Shown here one piece after another: positions 23,158-36,429 of a stretch of 64,000 bases of DNA (positions are counted from its first letter, which is position 1; every line of letters begins with the position of its first letter). The position numbers and the translations under genes are program-made. Source of the DNA: Isoetes taiwanensis (Eukaryota > Streptophyta > Lycopodiopsida > Isoetales > Isoetaceae); contig JAJEKV010000102.1 of assembly GCA_021234155.1 (NCBI GenBank), positions 1,048,456 through 1,112,455 on the forward strand, in the 5' to 3' direction. Under the pieces are notes generated by a model. The model was not told where the DNA came from, did no database searches, and saw nothing but the letters and a program-made list of their open reading frames with translations.

Positions 23158-24641
23158 TGTGACGTTCCATGTATTTATATGCTATATGTACAAATACCAT
23201 GATACGTCACCAAACGTATTTTAGCCATTATAAAATAGACCAAAAATATTAAAGTTACCTATGCTAAAATTATATTAATTAATTAAAATAACTAATTATA
23301 TAGTGTATTATTATTAATTAGGCTAATTAAATAAGTGCCACCACATGGGCCAAATTGATTAGCCCTAATGGACTTGCAACCTAGGGTTAACTAAATTGGC
23401 GCTCCATCCCAATTTTGCCCCAAATCGATTTGGGGGGAGGAGGAGCAGCTTGTTCAACCATGTGCAAACCAGAAAGATGGAAAACCTAAGACATAACAGA
23501 TCCGGCCAGGATACCGGTTAGTATGTAGATAGCTTGAGCTTCTAGATAACCCTTGTATGAGTAGTTGTATGATCAATCTCTATTTATTACTTAGCTAAGG
23601 TTATGAATGGATTTATATATTATGGTGGTTATTTTCCTGCACCTCTTGTGCGTGTGAGATTAAGGAGGGTAGAGACTTAAAGGCTAGTAGAAATAGAGAT
23701 GTTTCTAGCTAGAATCCTATAAACCCCAATAAAGGCGGCCTGTGCACAAGAACCCACCTAGCTGTGGATGTTATGCCAAGGCTGAGCACCACATAACACA
23801 ATGGTGAAGTGGAGGTGGAGCCTTGCTGAGCGTGGCTACTGGGGCTCCTACAGTATGCCAGGCTTATAGTCGGTCACCGCGTGTGGGTCCTATGGGTCTG
23901 ACACCTCCTAGATCGCAGGCACCGTCCAGTGGAACGTCCTGGTCGATAGGTACGATGAGCCGACCTATGGATTTTGGGGGTTAAGCCGATACGGATGCAT
24001 GGGAGCCAGTAGTGCCACAATCCTCTAGCCACCCATGGAATCATTGTGCTTCAGGAAGGGACTCGTCTCTTTCCTACCTCATCGGACCGGGGAGATGCAA
24101 GCTGGAGTAGGCTCATAGGGTGACTCCATGAGATTATATCTCTAGAAGGCTAGAGTCGTGCCATAGCATGTTTCGGTCTATTTACAAAGTGTGCACAGAA
24201 GGGGCGGATGCCTAGCTATTATTCTATGCCAGTCCAATGCCATTGTCATGATTCCATATGTTGTCATCCAAAGACCCTAACCGTCAATCGACTCCCTTGA
24301 GTCTGAGCCCAGGGTAGAACCCTCATTTATGATGCATTTTTTATGTTATGTTGGTATTACGTTGTTGTTCGTATTGATGATGGATGGGCCACCCTTCGAG
24401 GTGGCATATTATTTATGTGTATTGTTGCTAGTGCTAATATGTATGTACACTTCTGCCATATAGGATACCCCATAGAAGGCGTGGGATGAATGACACCTCC
24501 GTGCCCTTCACCTAGACACTTGGCCATCACAAGTGATCTAAGTCAGTCGGAGGGCCCTTTTATGGTGACCGAGTTGCCATGGGAGGGGAATTTTCTATAT
24601 TTATATGATGCGAGCATCGTACAAGTTCGGGGAACATCGCA
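23158..24641 (+). repeat. 3' LTR of gypsy element B
   Basis: Starts TGTGACGTTCCATG directly after the polypurine tract AAGGGGGGAGAA and ends CATCGCA. It is about 1.48 kb and homologous to 6847-8423. Shared blocks include CGGACCGGGGAGATGCAA and GGGCCACCCTTCG. Confidence 0.85.
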
Positions 24642-25400
24642 GATATTTATTGAATGACCCTATTTAAGGAAAAGCCATTACCCTTTGTTATAAAGGCAAG
24701 GAATAGAAGAGCCATTTATCTTAAAAAGGCCAATGAGGAGCATGCATTTTTATAGAGAAGGGACATTTGCAATATACAGGCCGGTGAGCATAAATTCAAA
24801 GACGACATGCCTTCAGCAACTCGACCAGCTATTATCAGTGTTGGGCCAACCTTCCAACCTGTCAGCCGAGGTTCGTCAAGGTTGGAGAGGTTGGTCTGAG
24901 AATGCCAACTGAGGTTGGCATTTGCCTAATTATCAAAGTACAAAAACATAGAACTACAATAAATTCATATAAAAAAATCTCACAACAAAAACAATGTAAC
25001 CAACATTAATCTAAATAACATAAGGAATAGAGTAAGAATTTGAACCGGGATGTTCACACTTAAGAACTTAAAGTATAGAACATGAATTCAAAGAACTATA
25101 TAATCTCAAAACCAAAAGTAACTCAAACTAAAACCAAACTATGCACCTATATCATCCCCGCTACTCTCAGTAGAGTCATCAGTTTTCTCATCACTACTTT
25201 CAGATAAAACACGCTCTTATAAACTCTTATAGAATGCAATATTATAAACTCTTATAGAATGCAATATTATTTCAAATAGCAAAGTTTTGATTTTCAACTT
25301 TTTCAATGGTCGATCAACAACACTATAGCAATGGGATCACATACAATATTGAAACTTCTTGATTACACAATTCAAGGAACTAGGAAGTTCCAACTCAAAT
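24642..25400. other. Intergenic, no gene recognised
   Basis: Non-coding. It contains a small tandem duplication (CTCTTATAGAATGCAATATTA twice, about 25216-25272) and, near 24835, CAGTGTTGGGC, which resembles one end of the hAT-type MITE at 47177 without a partner. Confidence 0.5.
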
Positions 25401-26754
25401 GCTCCTCCTTGATCTAAATTTCCCAGTTGTACAAGCCGATCTGCATCATAGAGATTTTTAACAACTTTCGGTCGGCAAGGCTGGTTTCCATATCTGATCA
25501 TACGTACTTGGCTTCATCTCATTATACCCTTAGAATATCAACGACCATGATGTTAATGACCTACGTTTATGATTTCAAGTCTCAACCTAGTAAACCCTTT
25601 GTAGGTTCTTAGAAATACAAAACGGACTTAATGCATTAATCCCTCAGACATATTTCACACTCCTTCCATTTTGTATTTCTATTTGAATCTTTATGTATCA
25701 TGTATCAGCACTTGTATGACAGGCAACTGTAATCATCGCTCTCAACTATGTCTGTACCTATATGGTTGATCATTACACCTGTATTGTTGGCACCTATAAT
25801 CATCATTCTATCACTACAACCCCAACATTTGGTCTACGGCTGAAAACAACAGTAAAAACAAAATATGCGTTGTTTTTTTGAAGATTTGAAAAAAACCTAC
25901 ACGTAGTTATATGGGGGTGTGGTTTTCCAAGGATATGCTGTAGTTTTTCTTAAGGATACGTAGTTTTTTTTTAAACAATGGGTGGGTTCTAAAGGAGGTG
26001 TAGTCTCTTTTTTAAGGATGTGTTGTTTTCTCAAGCGGTATAGTTTTTTGAAGGGATGTTTTTTTTAAGGTGTTTTTTAAGGTAGTGTTTTTTTGAGGTG
26101 TGGTTTTTTAAAGTTTTCTAAGAATTCATGTATGATCAAGTTGTCCACATGCCATTACTGCCACAAAATGGCAGCATACAAGAGTTATATATGTTTGACA
26201 CATTTCACTAGCATTTGACTTCATACATGTGTTGTGTGAGCTTGTAGAGCGTGAAAATTGAAGACATCCATCGCAACTTGTAGAAGTTGATATGAAGAAC
26301 CAAAGATGGATAGTTTGGCATCATATAGGCATTTCTTGAAGGACATTTGATCACCTAAGCATATTGAAAACTTGAAGTCAAAGGTTGAAGACCCAAAAGT
26401 TAATTGGAAGACTACTCGAAATTCAATATATAGCACAATAACAGGGGGTACTTTGCATGATTCAAGCTTTTGCCATGACGTTACTTCTTAAGGCATGATT
26501 TGCTATTTCCCAAGGCTTTACTACCATCATTCCACCCAAAAACATCATCTCTTATACATCATTTTCTCCCCTTTCATACACCAGTTTCAAAACCAAACTT
26601 AGCAAGACTATTTTTCCTAGTCAAAAGAACACCATTTATCCATCGCATATGAAAATTTGCTAAAATTCCATTCAATTTAGCCATTTCTAAAGTCCCAAAA
26701 CCATATTCTCTCTCTAAAGTAACAAAGAGAGAGAGAGAGGAAGTATACCTTTCA

Positions 26755-29700
26755 ACATGTCATCTGGGTGGCTCAAACATACCACGCGGCTCCAACATGC
26801 CACCTAGGCTCCAACATGCCAAGGTGGCTCCAACATTCCACCTAGGCTCGAATATGCCAAGGTGGCTCAAACATGCCACCTAGGCTCCAACATGCCAAGG
26901 TGGCTCAAACATGCCAAGGTGGCTCCAACATGCCAAGGTGGCTCCAACATGCCATCTAGCCTCCTGCATGCCAAGGTGGCTCCAACATGCCACCTAGGCT
27001 CAAACATGCCAAGGTGGCTCAAATATGCCATGCAGGCTCCAACATGCCACCTAGGCTCCAACATGCCAAGGTGGCTCAAACATGCCAAGGCGGGCCACCT
27101 AGGCTCCAACATGCCAAGGTGGCTCGAACAGGCCATGCGGGCTCCAACAGGCCAAGGTGGCTCAAACATGCCATGTGGGCTCCAACATGCCACCCAGGGC
27201 AACCAACAAAGTGGCTCAAACATGCCACCTAGGCTCCAACATGCCAAGGTGGCTCCAACATGCCAAGGTGGCTCAAACATGACATGTGGGCTCCAACATG
27301 CCACCTAGGCTCCAACATGCCGAGGTGGCTCAAACATGTCAAGGTGGCTCGAACATGCCGAGGTGGCTCAAACATGCCAAAGTGGCTCAGACATGCCACC
27401 TAGGCTCAAACATGCCAAGGTGGCTCGAGACATGCCATGCGACTCCAACATGCCAAGGTGGCTCAAACATGCCATGTGGGCTCCAACATGCCACCTAGGC
27501 TCCAACATGCCAAAGTGGCTCAAACATGCCACCTAGGCTCCAACATGCCAAGGTGGCTCCAACATGCCACCTAGGCTCCAACATGCCAAGGTGGCTCAAA
27601 CATGTCATGTGGGCTCCAACATGCCACCTAGGCTCCAACATGCCTGGGTGGCTCAAACATGCCAAGGTGGCTCGAACATGCCACCTAGGCTCAAACATGC
27701 CAAGGTGGCTCAGACATGCCATGCGGGCTCCAACATGCCAAGTTGGCTCCAACATGCTCCAAAGATGCCAAGGTAGCTCAACATGCCACCTAGGCCCAAA
27801 CATGCCACCTAGGCTCCAAACATGCCAAGGTGGGCTTCAACATGCCATCACGGGCTCCAACATGCCAAGGTGGCTCAAACATACCACCGCTCCTCCAACA
27901 TGCCACCTAGGCTCCAACATGCCAAGGTGGCTCAAACATGCCAAGGTGGCTCCAATATTCCAACTAGGCTCTGAATATGCCAAGGTGGCTTAAACATGCC
28001 ACCTAGGCTCCAACATGCCAAGGTGGCTCAAGCATGTCAAGGTGGGCTCCAAAGATGCAACCTAGGCTCCAACATGCCAAGGTGGCTCCAACATGCCATC
28101 TAGGCTCCAACATGCCAAGGTGGCTCAAACATACAAAGGTGGCTCCAACATGCCATCTAGCCTCCTGCATGCCAAGGTGGCTCCAACATGCCACCTAGGC
28201 TCAAACATGCCGAGGTGGCTCAAACATGCCATGCAGGCTCCAACATGCCACCTAGGCTCGAACATGCCAAGGTCACCAAGGCTCCAATATGCCAAGGTAG
28301 CTCAAACATGCCACCTAGGCTCCAACATGCCAAGCTGGCTCAAACATGTCAAGGTGGCTCAATGGCTCAATCATGACATGCCTGCTCCAACATGCCACCT
28401 AGGCTCAAACATGCCACGTGGGCTCCAACATGCCAAGGTGGCTTTAACATTCCACTTAGGCTCGAACATGCCAAGGTGGCTCAAACATGCCACTAAGGCT
28501 CCAACATGCCACCTAGGCTCAAACATGGTGGCTCAAACAAGCCAAGGTGGCTCAAAACATGCCATCTAGGCTCCAACATGCCCACGTGGGTTCCAACATG
28601 CCACCTAGGCTCCAACATGACAAGGTGTCTCAAACATGCCACGGCTCCAACATGCCACCTAGGCTCCAACATGACAAGGTGTCTCAAACATGCCACCTAG
28701 GCTCCAACATGCCACCTAGGCTCCAACATGCAACCTAGGCTCCAACATGGCAAGGTGGCTCCAACATTCCACCTAGGCTCCATCATGCCAAGATGGCTCA
28801 GACATGACACCTAGGCTCCAATATGCCAAGGTGGCTCAAACATGCCATGTTGGTTCAACATGCCACCTAAGCTCTAACATGCCAAGGCGGCTCAAACATG
28901 CCATCTAGACTCCAACATGCCAAGGCGGCTGTAACATGCCAAGGTGGCTCAAACATGCCACCTAGGCTCCAACATGCCAAGGTGTCTCAAACATTCCACC
29001 TAGGCTCCAACATGCCAAGGTGGCTTAAACATGCCAAGGTGGCTCCAATAGGGCACCTAGGCTCTAACATGCCAAGGTGGCTCAAATATGTCGGCTCCAA
29101 CATGCCACGGTGACTCAAACATGCCAAGATGGTTCAAACATGCCATGCGAGCTCCAACATGCCAAGGTGGCTCAAACATGCCATGTAGGCTACAACATGT
29201 CAAGGTAGCTCAAACATGCCACCTAGGCTCCAACATGCCAAGGTGGCTTAAATATGCCAAGGTTTCTCAAACATGTCAAGGTGGCTCCAACATGCCACCT
29301 AGGCTTCAACATGCCAAGGTGGCTCCAACATGCCACCTAGGCACAAACATGCCAAGGTGGCTCAAACATGCCACCTAGACTCCAACATGCGCACGTGGGC
29401 TCCAACATCCCACCTAGGCTCCAACATGCCAAGGTGGCTCAAACATACCGCCTAGGCTCCAACATGCCAAGTTGGCTCAAAAGTGGCCCAAGCATGCCAA
29501 GGTGGCTCAAACATGCCACCTAGGCTCCAACATGCCAAGGTAGCTCTAACTTGCGACCTAGGCTCCAACATGGCCAGGTGGCTCCAACATGCCACCTAGG
29601 TGCCATCTTGGCTCCAACATGCCAAGGTGGCTCAAACATGCCAAGGTGACTAAAACATGCCACACAGTCTCAAACATGCCACGCAGGCTCAAACATGCCA

Positions 29701-30150
29701 CGCAGGCTCAAACATGCCACGCATGCTCTAACATGCCTAGGTGGGTCAAACATGCCATTTGGGCTCCAACATGCCACCGAGGCTCCAACATGCCAAGGTG
29801 GCTCAAACATGACACCCCTAGGCTCCAACATGTCAAGGTGGCTCCAACATGCCACCTAGGCTCCAACATGGCAAGGTGGCTCAAACATGCCACCTAGGCT
29901 CCAACATGTCAAGGTGGCTCAAACATGCCAAGGTGGCTCCAACATGCCACCTAGGCTCCAACATGGCAAGGTGGGCCAAGGTCGCTCAAACATGTTGCCT
30001 AGGCTCCAACACGCCAAGGCGGCTCAAACATGCCACGTGGGCTCCAACATGCCACCTAGGTTCAAACATGCCAAGGTGGCTCAAACATGCCAAGGTGGCT
30101 CAAACATGCCGAGGTGGCTCCAACATGCCAAGATGGCTCAAACATGCCAA
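26755..30150 (+). repeat. 3.4-kb minisatellite of 19-bp units
   Basis: About 175 units of consensus CTCMAACATGCCANNNNGG. Two main variants alternate irregularly: one with CCACCTAGG and one with CCAAGGTGG. Because AGGTGG is the reverse complement of CCACCT, neighbouring variants can pair as hairpins. The 19-nt period is not a multiple of three, so all three plus frames read the same 19-residue peptide cycle (MPPRLQHAKVAQTCHLGSN), which explains the long frames here. No unique spacers, so not CRISPR. Confidence 0.95.
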
Positions 30151-30204
30151 GATAGGAAGGCTCAGATGTTTGAATTGTCGGATGCCCCAAATTGAAAAAG
30201 ATAA

Positions 30205-30390
30205 GGGAAAAAAAAGCTTAAGTTACCCAGACCAAGGCAAAGGTGAAAACAATGCACGTGCCAAATTTATAGTTTTCGATAAAAATTAAGGGAAACAAAG
30301 CTTAAGTTACCCAGACCAAAGCAAAAGGAAAAAAAAATACACCTGTCAAATTTAAAATAAACCTGTCAAATTTATAGTTTTCAATAAAAA
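30205..30390 (+). repeat. Imperfect direct repeat (about 90 bp, two copies)
   Basis: AAGCTTAAGTTACCCAGACC with AAATTTATAGTTTTC about 60 bp downstream is present twice, at about 30213 and 30300, just after the minisatellite. Confidence 0.75.
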
Positions 30391-30979
30391 CCAAGTAAGG
30401 GCTTGACCCTTAAAAACATCGGGTAATCTTAGAGGTTATAAAAAAATGCAATATTGAAGAAATTCAAAAATTTTCAACGGCAGAGATCAACGGCCGAGAT
30501 CTCGATCTCGGTCCTAACATCCTATTGGATGATTTTTTTTTTTGTGTTTCTTTCTATTCTTCAGTTCTTGGTCGCTTGCTGCTTCCTGTGTTTGGTGCCT
30601 CCGCCATACCGCCTTGGCGCCTTACCGCCTCCGCCTCCGCCTACCCGCCTTGCGAATCCATTCTGCCTTGGCGGATATGAAATAATATGCCAAATCGAAA
30701 GCATCATTGCTTCAAATGACCAAGTCCGGCGCCCAAGTCCAGGTCCATTTTTGAGAATGTTGAGTCTGTTAGGTTTCTTTAAAACCAAATGCAATGGCGT
30801 TTTAGTCTGCAAGAAAATATTCATGAGGACCTAATATTTAAGGAGAGATGGATTCAGGCCAGATTTGGCCCCAGTCAGAAAGGGTAAGCAGCATGGATAT
30901 TTAAGAGCTTTTGAGTGATACTTGTTTTCCGCGTTATAGCCGTGAATAGGACCCTTATATGTAGACTATTCTTCTTTTG

Positions 30980-31140
30980 CAGAAGAAACCTATAATAAAA
31001 CTGTTGCAAAGGCTTGGAAAGCTATGTTTCTAGTACCAGGAGAAGCACAATGGCAAAAGAGAACCAAGGGGAGCGGTTTATTCTAGGATTCATGCCTTCC
31101 TTGGACATTCCTTTGTCCTTGCGCAGGCGACACCAAATCC
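30980..31140 (+). other. Possible captured exon in the CACTA element
   Basis: After a TTTTGCAG acceptor-like site, the frame reads KTVAKAWKAMFLVPGEAQWQ, then a stop. It looks more protein-like than its surroundings. I do not recognise a family, and this may be coincidence. Confidence 0.25.
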
Positions 31141-32016
31141 AAGTTTTTATTTTTAAGCATCTATGTTCTATTTTTGTGTTCCTGTTGTGAACGGTTCAAT
31201 ATAAACCATCTTGTATGTTTTTTGTATAAATATTATTGATAATAATAAAGCAATGGTCTTTTCCATTCTTTGTTTGTGGTACTCATTTTCTAAAAATGTC
31301 AAATTGAGACCTTAGTTTTGGAAGATTGTCTTGAATCATCTATAATCTATAATCTAAGGGCTTAATAAAAAAGTTACTAACAATAACAATAGCAAAACAT
31401 AAACGGAATATGCATGGTTGCACTTCTCAAATTAAAAAATACATATACAATTAAGAAGAAAACATATACGTTTTGGAAGAAATGTCAGCCATTTAAAAAC
31501 AAAACATATATGTTTTAAGGAAAAAATGTTAACAATTTTGAAGAAACAACATTAAGTTGCTTAAAAACATATATGTTTTTGAATGAAACAACGTAGGGTT
31601 GCTTAAAAAACAATGTATAGAACCAATTTCTTACCTTAAAAAAACACACAAGAAAACCACACAAGTTTTCTACCTATGAAAACTACACTTTGAAAGCAAA
31701 AACAACATATAGTTAACCAAATTCTTACGTTTGAAAACTACACGAGTTTTCTATTATCAAAACTACACTTGAAAGCCACACCTATTAAAAACCATGCAAA
31801 TTTTCTATTGGTGAAAACTACATTAAAAGACCACACGATTGAAGACCACACTTAAAAAAACCACACCAAATTTCTACATCTAGAAACCACACTTGAAAAC
31901 CACTGTTGTTTCTAGCATTTTCGGAACAAAACAATGCATGATCTTTATGTGTTGTTTTTTTGCAAAAACAATAGCAAACAACTATACATTGAGCAGATTT
32001 TGGGGTTATAGTGTAT

Positions 32017-32268
32017 CTCTGAACTGCACAAATTTTTGTTCAACAAGAGCTTTTGTAAATGCATCTGCAACCTGTAAGGATGTATGAACATATTTCATTT
32101 CAATGTATTCTTTCTCTGCTAGATCCCTTATAAAAGGAACATGAAGCTCTATATATTTGGCTCTTTCATGATAGACTGGATTTTTGACAATAGCTATGCA
32201 ACTCAAACTATCTGTCATAATTTTAGTAGGTCCAAACTGTATACAACCAAGCTCACCAACTACTCATC
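32017..32268 (-). pseudogene. Copia C: RNase H C-terminal part
   Basis: The minus strand reads QFGPTKIMTDSLSCIAIVKN, then HERAKYIELHVPFIRD and YVHTSLQVADAFTKAL, the conserved end of Ty1/copia RNase H. It is cut at FRDT by the CACTA insertion and separated from the upstream part by the MITE. Confidence 0.88.
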
Positions 32269-32271
32269 TTA

Positions 32272-33236
32272 GGGCCAATTCCCACTAGCGGTTAAGTTAG
32301 GTTAAATAGGGCAAATAAAGAAAACTTGCTTTCACACTAGCACTTAAGTTACTACCAGTTAAGTTAGGACTTGGTTAAATTTTAACTATGGTTAACTTAA
32401 CTAGGCCACCTTCATACTGATAATAGTTAAGTTAAGTTAAGTTAAGTTATAACTTTAACTGTTCCCCTAGAGGTACACTTAACTCGGTTAAGAACTAACT
32501 TAACCTAACTGTTAAGTGAGGGTAACAATCTAGTTAGGTTAGTTAATTTTTATATGAAAATGGCTTATTTCTCCTCTTTGAACAACTAGACTAGCTCGAG
32601 AATGAAAAGTTTTTTGGATCGCCTTCGCTCAAAGGACAATTCATTAGGATCAAATCGAATTGGGCGTTAGTTTTGGGATCTTGGAGCATATTTTGGGCAT
32701 ACCTAAACATCTAACGACTAGACTTTGTGGTTCTTTTTTCCGTAGGGGAAACATTTTTTAGTTATTTTCAAGAAGTATATGCAGTTTTTCCAATGCCAAG
32801 AAAAATGTGACACCCACCAAAAATAATGAGACATCCAAATTGAGGTTCAAAAAGTGAATACATTGAGAGAGAAAATAGAGACAAAATATCGGAATATAGA
32901 ATGAGAAGAGATAGAAAATAAACCTTGTATGATATCTTTAACTTAATGGCATCTGTTAACTAAAGTCAGAAATGGACTTAGTTATCTCTAACCTAACAAA
33001 GGTTCTTAACTACTAGTGTGAAGCATCAAATCATTATGAATGTTAAGTTAAGTTGATTTTACGAAATTAACCTAAGTGATCCCTAACAAATGTAGTGGGA
33101 ATGTATACCTTCGTAGTCCGTTAAGTTAGTCTTAACTTGACAACCTTAATGCGAAAGCATAATCTCTTTTTAGTTAAGTTAAGAGATATCCGATTGGTTA
33201 AATTAACTTAACTTAATGGCGAGTGGAAAATGGCCC
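32272..33236. mobile_element. PIF/Harbinger-type MITE (965 bp)
   Basis: The left TIR starts GGGCCAATTCCCACTAGCGG. The right end's reverse complement starts GGGCCATTTTCCACTCGCCA. Both run into TTAAGTTA-rich DNA. The flanks are the 3-bp duplication TTA (32269-32271, 33237-33239). No coding content. It splits an Ala-Trp-Leu-Arg segment of copia RNase H, and removing it plus one TTA restores the reading frame across the junction. Its TTAAGTTA-rich subterminal DNA resembles the larger element at 1676-5250. Confidence 0.92.
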
Positions 33237-33238
33237 TT

Positions 33239-34562
33239 AGCCAAGCTATTTCTTTTGCAACTAATGAGCTAGCAGTGTACTCAACCTCAGCAGATGACAT
33301 AGCTACTGCATTCTGCTTTTTTCTTCTCCAACATATTAAACTTCCACCAAAGAATACAAGGTATCAACTTGTAGACTTTCTGGTAGACAAATCGCCTCCT
33401 CAATTTGCATCACTGTATGCACATAAGATTAAATCTTTACCATTGTAAGTTATCCCTAAATCTATAGTCCCTTTCAAATATCTGATAACCCTTTTTGCTG
33501 CTATCCAATATATCTTTCCTGCATCATGGCAATGTCTGCTCAACAAATTTACAACAAATGATATATCAGGTCTGGTATTATTTGCTAGATAAAGCAAACA
33601 ACCAAAGAGCTCCCTGCATGGAATATTTTGCATGTCTTCTTTTGTGTATGTATGAGTTACTTCTGCAGACAGTTTGTGACCTAGAACTATGGGTGTTCTC
33701 ACAAGTCTAGAGTCTTGCATATTAAATCTCTTGAGCATATTTATAATGTTTTTACCTTGACTCAATTTCAGAATCTTCTCCGCTCTATTTCTATAAATTT
33801 CGATGCCAAGGAAATGTTCAAGCTTTTCTAAAGCAGACATTTGGAACCTTTGTTTCAGGACATCCTTACAGAGATTTAGACATTCCATTTTGCTGCGTGC
33901 CATTATGCAGTCATCTACATATAGCGCTATAATGCATATGTTGTTCCCACCTTGATATTTATAGAGATTTCCATCATTCTTGAGCCTTTCAAATCCTTGC
34001 TCCCTTAAGAACTTATCCATACATAATTACACTCTCTTGGGAATTGTTTCAGCCCATATACTGCTCTATGTAATCTCCAAACCATGTCTTTATTTTGCTC
34101 AAAGCCAAGTGGTTGCTTCATGTATATTTCTTCTTCCAATTTAGCATTTAGGAATGCTGTCTTGACATCCATGTGATGTAATTCTCTCCCATGCAATTGC
34201 TATTGAGAATAAAGTTCTCAAACTCGTCAGTTTTACAACTGGAGAGAATATTTCTCCATAATCTTTACCTTTTTCTGTGTAAAGCCCTGAGCAACAAGTC
34301 TGGCTTTGAATCTTTGATTTCCATTTACATCATTCTTTATCTTAAAAATCCATTTACTGCCTACAACATTCTTGTCATTTGGACAATCAACCAATTTATA
34401 AGTCCCTATATGTTTAAAGGAGTCCAATTCTTCTGTCATGGCAGCCACCCACTTGTCTTTATCACAAGAATCCATAGCTTCCTCAAATGAATTTGGGACT
34501 GTTACATTCTCTAAGAGTGCTAGCATATGCTCTGGATCATTATAAGCTTTATCGAGTCCCAT
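33239..34562 (-). pseudogene. Copia C: reverse transcriptase and first part of RNase H
   Basis: From high to low: TEELDSFKHIGTYKLVD, then VVGSKWIFKIKND and FKARLVAQGFTQK, then [20 protein letters not shown]. The catalytic block is IIALYVDDCIMA (YVDD intact), and LEHFLGIEIYRN and SRLVRTPIVLGHKL follow. RNase H begins at CAYSDAN and continues to SSAEVEYTASSLVAKEIAW, where the MITE sits. Frameshifts near 34010 and 34230 and a stop after SDAN make it inactive. Confidence 0.88.
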
Positions 34563-34918
34563 ACTTCTTCCACTTTCTAGTCTCCCATATTGGCCTTCTA
34601 CAAATCCAACACTTTCTTTTTGTCTTTCAACCTGAGTTTTCCCTTTGTTCGTGGGTGCTGGTTTTTATATTTCTTCATTGAATTTTTGTACTTCAGGAAC
34701 GTCATCTTTTGCTGAATTTAAAGCTGCATATATTACATGAGTATCACAATGTATTTGTGATGATTGAACCTCCTCCTCATCATCAATATCGATGTCCTTT
34801 TGTGTCTTTTTTATTGATGACATTTTTTATTTCTTCTCGTTTTCCTTTTTATGAACATGTCTGTCTTTATAAAAAGTTTTCTCATCAAACACAATATCTC
34901 TATTAATGACAACCTTGT

Positions 34919-35625
34919 TTAATTTAGGAACATATATACGATAGCTTTTGATTCTTCATCGTATCCGACAAGGTATCCTATATCAGCCTTGTCATCTAAT
35001 TCACGTCTAATTTCTTTGGGTACATGTATATAACTCAAACATCTATATGCTCTGAGAATATCATAATCAATGCTTACCTTTTGATCAGACCACACAAGTT
35101 CAGGAATGTTCCCTTGCAAGCTCGATGAAGGTAATCTATTTTTGAACCATCACGACAGTTTTGAGTGCTTCTTCCCACATCTTATTTGGCAGCCCAGAAG
35201 AATTCAACATGCATCTTACAGCATCAAGCAAAGTTTGATTCTTCCTCTCTGCCGCTCCATCTTGTTGTGGAGTTAACCTGCATGTTAATTGTCCTTTTTA
35301 TTCCATTTGCAATACAATGCTGCGTGAATTTCCCTGATAGATATTTACCACCCCTATCTGATCTAATACATCTAACTTTTCTTCTAGTTTGTCTTTCCAT
35401 TTCTATAACAAATAATTTCAGAGCGTCCAAAGCTTGATTCTTCCTCTTTAGACTGTAGCACTTGCATTTTCTGCTATGGCCATCAATAAACGTGATGAAA
35501 TGTCGTTTTCCAGGTCTAGTTACAATATTCAGTGGCCCACATAAATCAGTATGGATGAGGTCCAAAATTCCTTGTGCTCTATGCTTTGATCTCAAAAATG
35601 GAAGTCTACTTATCTTTCCTAACAT
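34919..35625 (-). pseudogene. Copia C: integrase
   Basis: The core reads LIHTDLCGPLNIV, then FITFIDGHSRK and VRCIRSDRGGKYLSGKF. The block at 34919-35119 has DYDILRAYRCLSYIHVPKE and DDKADIGYLVGYDEESKA, the copia integrase C-terminal region. The QQNGVAER region is frameshifted. Broken. Confidence 0.85.
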
Positions 35626-35749
35626 ACATCCTTCACAGATATGCTATTTTTCATCATCAAGCAACCTGTAATTTATAATACCTTTCTTTGCCAGGAATTT
35701 AACATTATTGTAATATGTATGTGCCAATCGCTTGTGCCAATTTTCCATA

Positions 35750-36391
35750 TTAGGGATCAGAACAGTGCTTATCACAGATCACACCATTCATTTGAAACAA
35801 GTTGCCAACATGCTTGGCAAAGAACCTCATGTCATTATTCAAGTAAACTCTACATGCTTGGTTATCAAACACAAGTTTATAACCACGATCCATCGATTGA
35901 CAAACTGAAATCAGATTTTTTATAAGAGTTGGTATGCACAAAACATTTGGAACATCCACTACGTTTCCTTTTAAATATAGCAGCTGCAAAAAACTGCACC
36001 CTTCTATCATTTGCATCTCCCCATTTCCAACTTGAACATGCTTTGATTTGGCTGCTGCAACATTCTTGAACAGATCAGTAGATGTGACTACTGATCTCTC
36101 AGCTCCGCTATCAACTACAATCACATTATGCTTATGATTAGTTTGTGCATCAATCTTAGAATCATTCATAGAGCATACAAGTTTTACCTCATTATTATCT
36201 AGATCACCTTCCTTTTCTGATTTTTCTTCCTCTCTTGCAAGGTGAATGCTAGAAGCACGATCTCTTCTTACTCCTCCTCTTCCCCTTTGGATTGTATTGC
36301 TTGAACTTGCTCTGCCTCTTCTGGGACTTGAATATTTTGCTGCCATGTGCCCTTTTCCACCGCAATTATAGCATGTAAATTCCACATTCAA
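35750..36391 (-). pseudogene. Copia C: gag zinc knuckle and protease
   Basis: The knuckle CYNCGGKGHMAAKY has Tyr for the last Cys, a G-to-A change. Further on, VIVVDSGAERSVVTSTD is the aspartic protease active site (DSG). LQLLYLKGNVVDVPNVLCIP and LIKNLISVCQSMDRGYKLVF are the usual protease-to-integrase spacer. The frame is open for 213 codons, the least damaged part of element C. Confidence 0.88.
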
Positions 36392-36429
36392 CTTAGAACA
36401 ATTTGATTTATCTTCTTATCATTATATGA

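Larger units (their letters stand above)
18960..24641 (+). mobile_element. Decayed Ty3/gypsy chromovirus, element B
   Basis: Order on the + strand: gag zinc knuckle, aspartic protease, reverse transcriptase, RNase H, integrase, chromodomain, polypurine tract, LTR. This Gag-PR-RT-RH-IN-CHD order defines a chromovirus. The 5' LTR and most of gag are missing or rearranged, and every domain carries stops or frameshifts. Its LTR is the same family as that of element A. Confidence 0.88.
25812..32013. mobile_element. CACTA transposon carrying a long minisatellite
   Basis: The left end is CACTACAACCCCAACATTTG. The right end is its counterpart CAGATTTTGGGGTTATAGTG. The flanks carry the 3-bp duplication TAT (25809-25811, 32014-32016), as CACTA elements make. 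Both inner ends carry many short copies of GTGTGGTTTT / AAAACCACAC-type subterminal repeats (about 25900-26110 and 31640-31900). No transposase is recognisable, so it is non-autonomous. Interior: minisatellite 26755-30150, a direct repeat near 30205-30390, a C-rich segment near 30590-30670 and a possible exon near 30980-31140. Confidence 0.88.

Noticed and set aside
26755-30150. CRISPR-like array
   Set aside because: Units are contiguous 19-mers with no unique spacers, in a plant transposon.
26862-30289. Many 60-158 codon frames resembling a repeat protein
   Set aside because: They follow from a 19-bp minisatellite without stops. All frames give the same peptide cycle and none has conserved boundaries.
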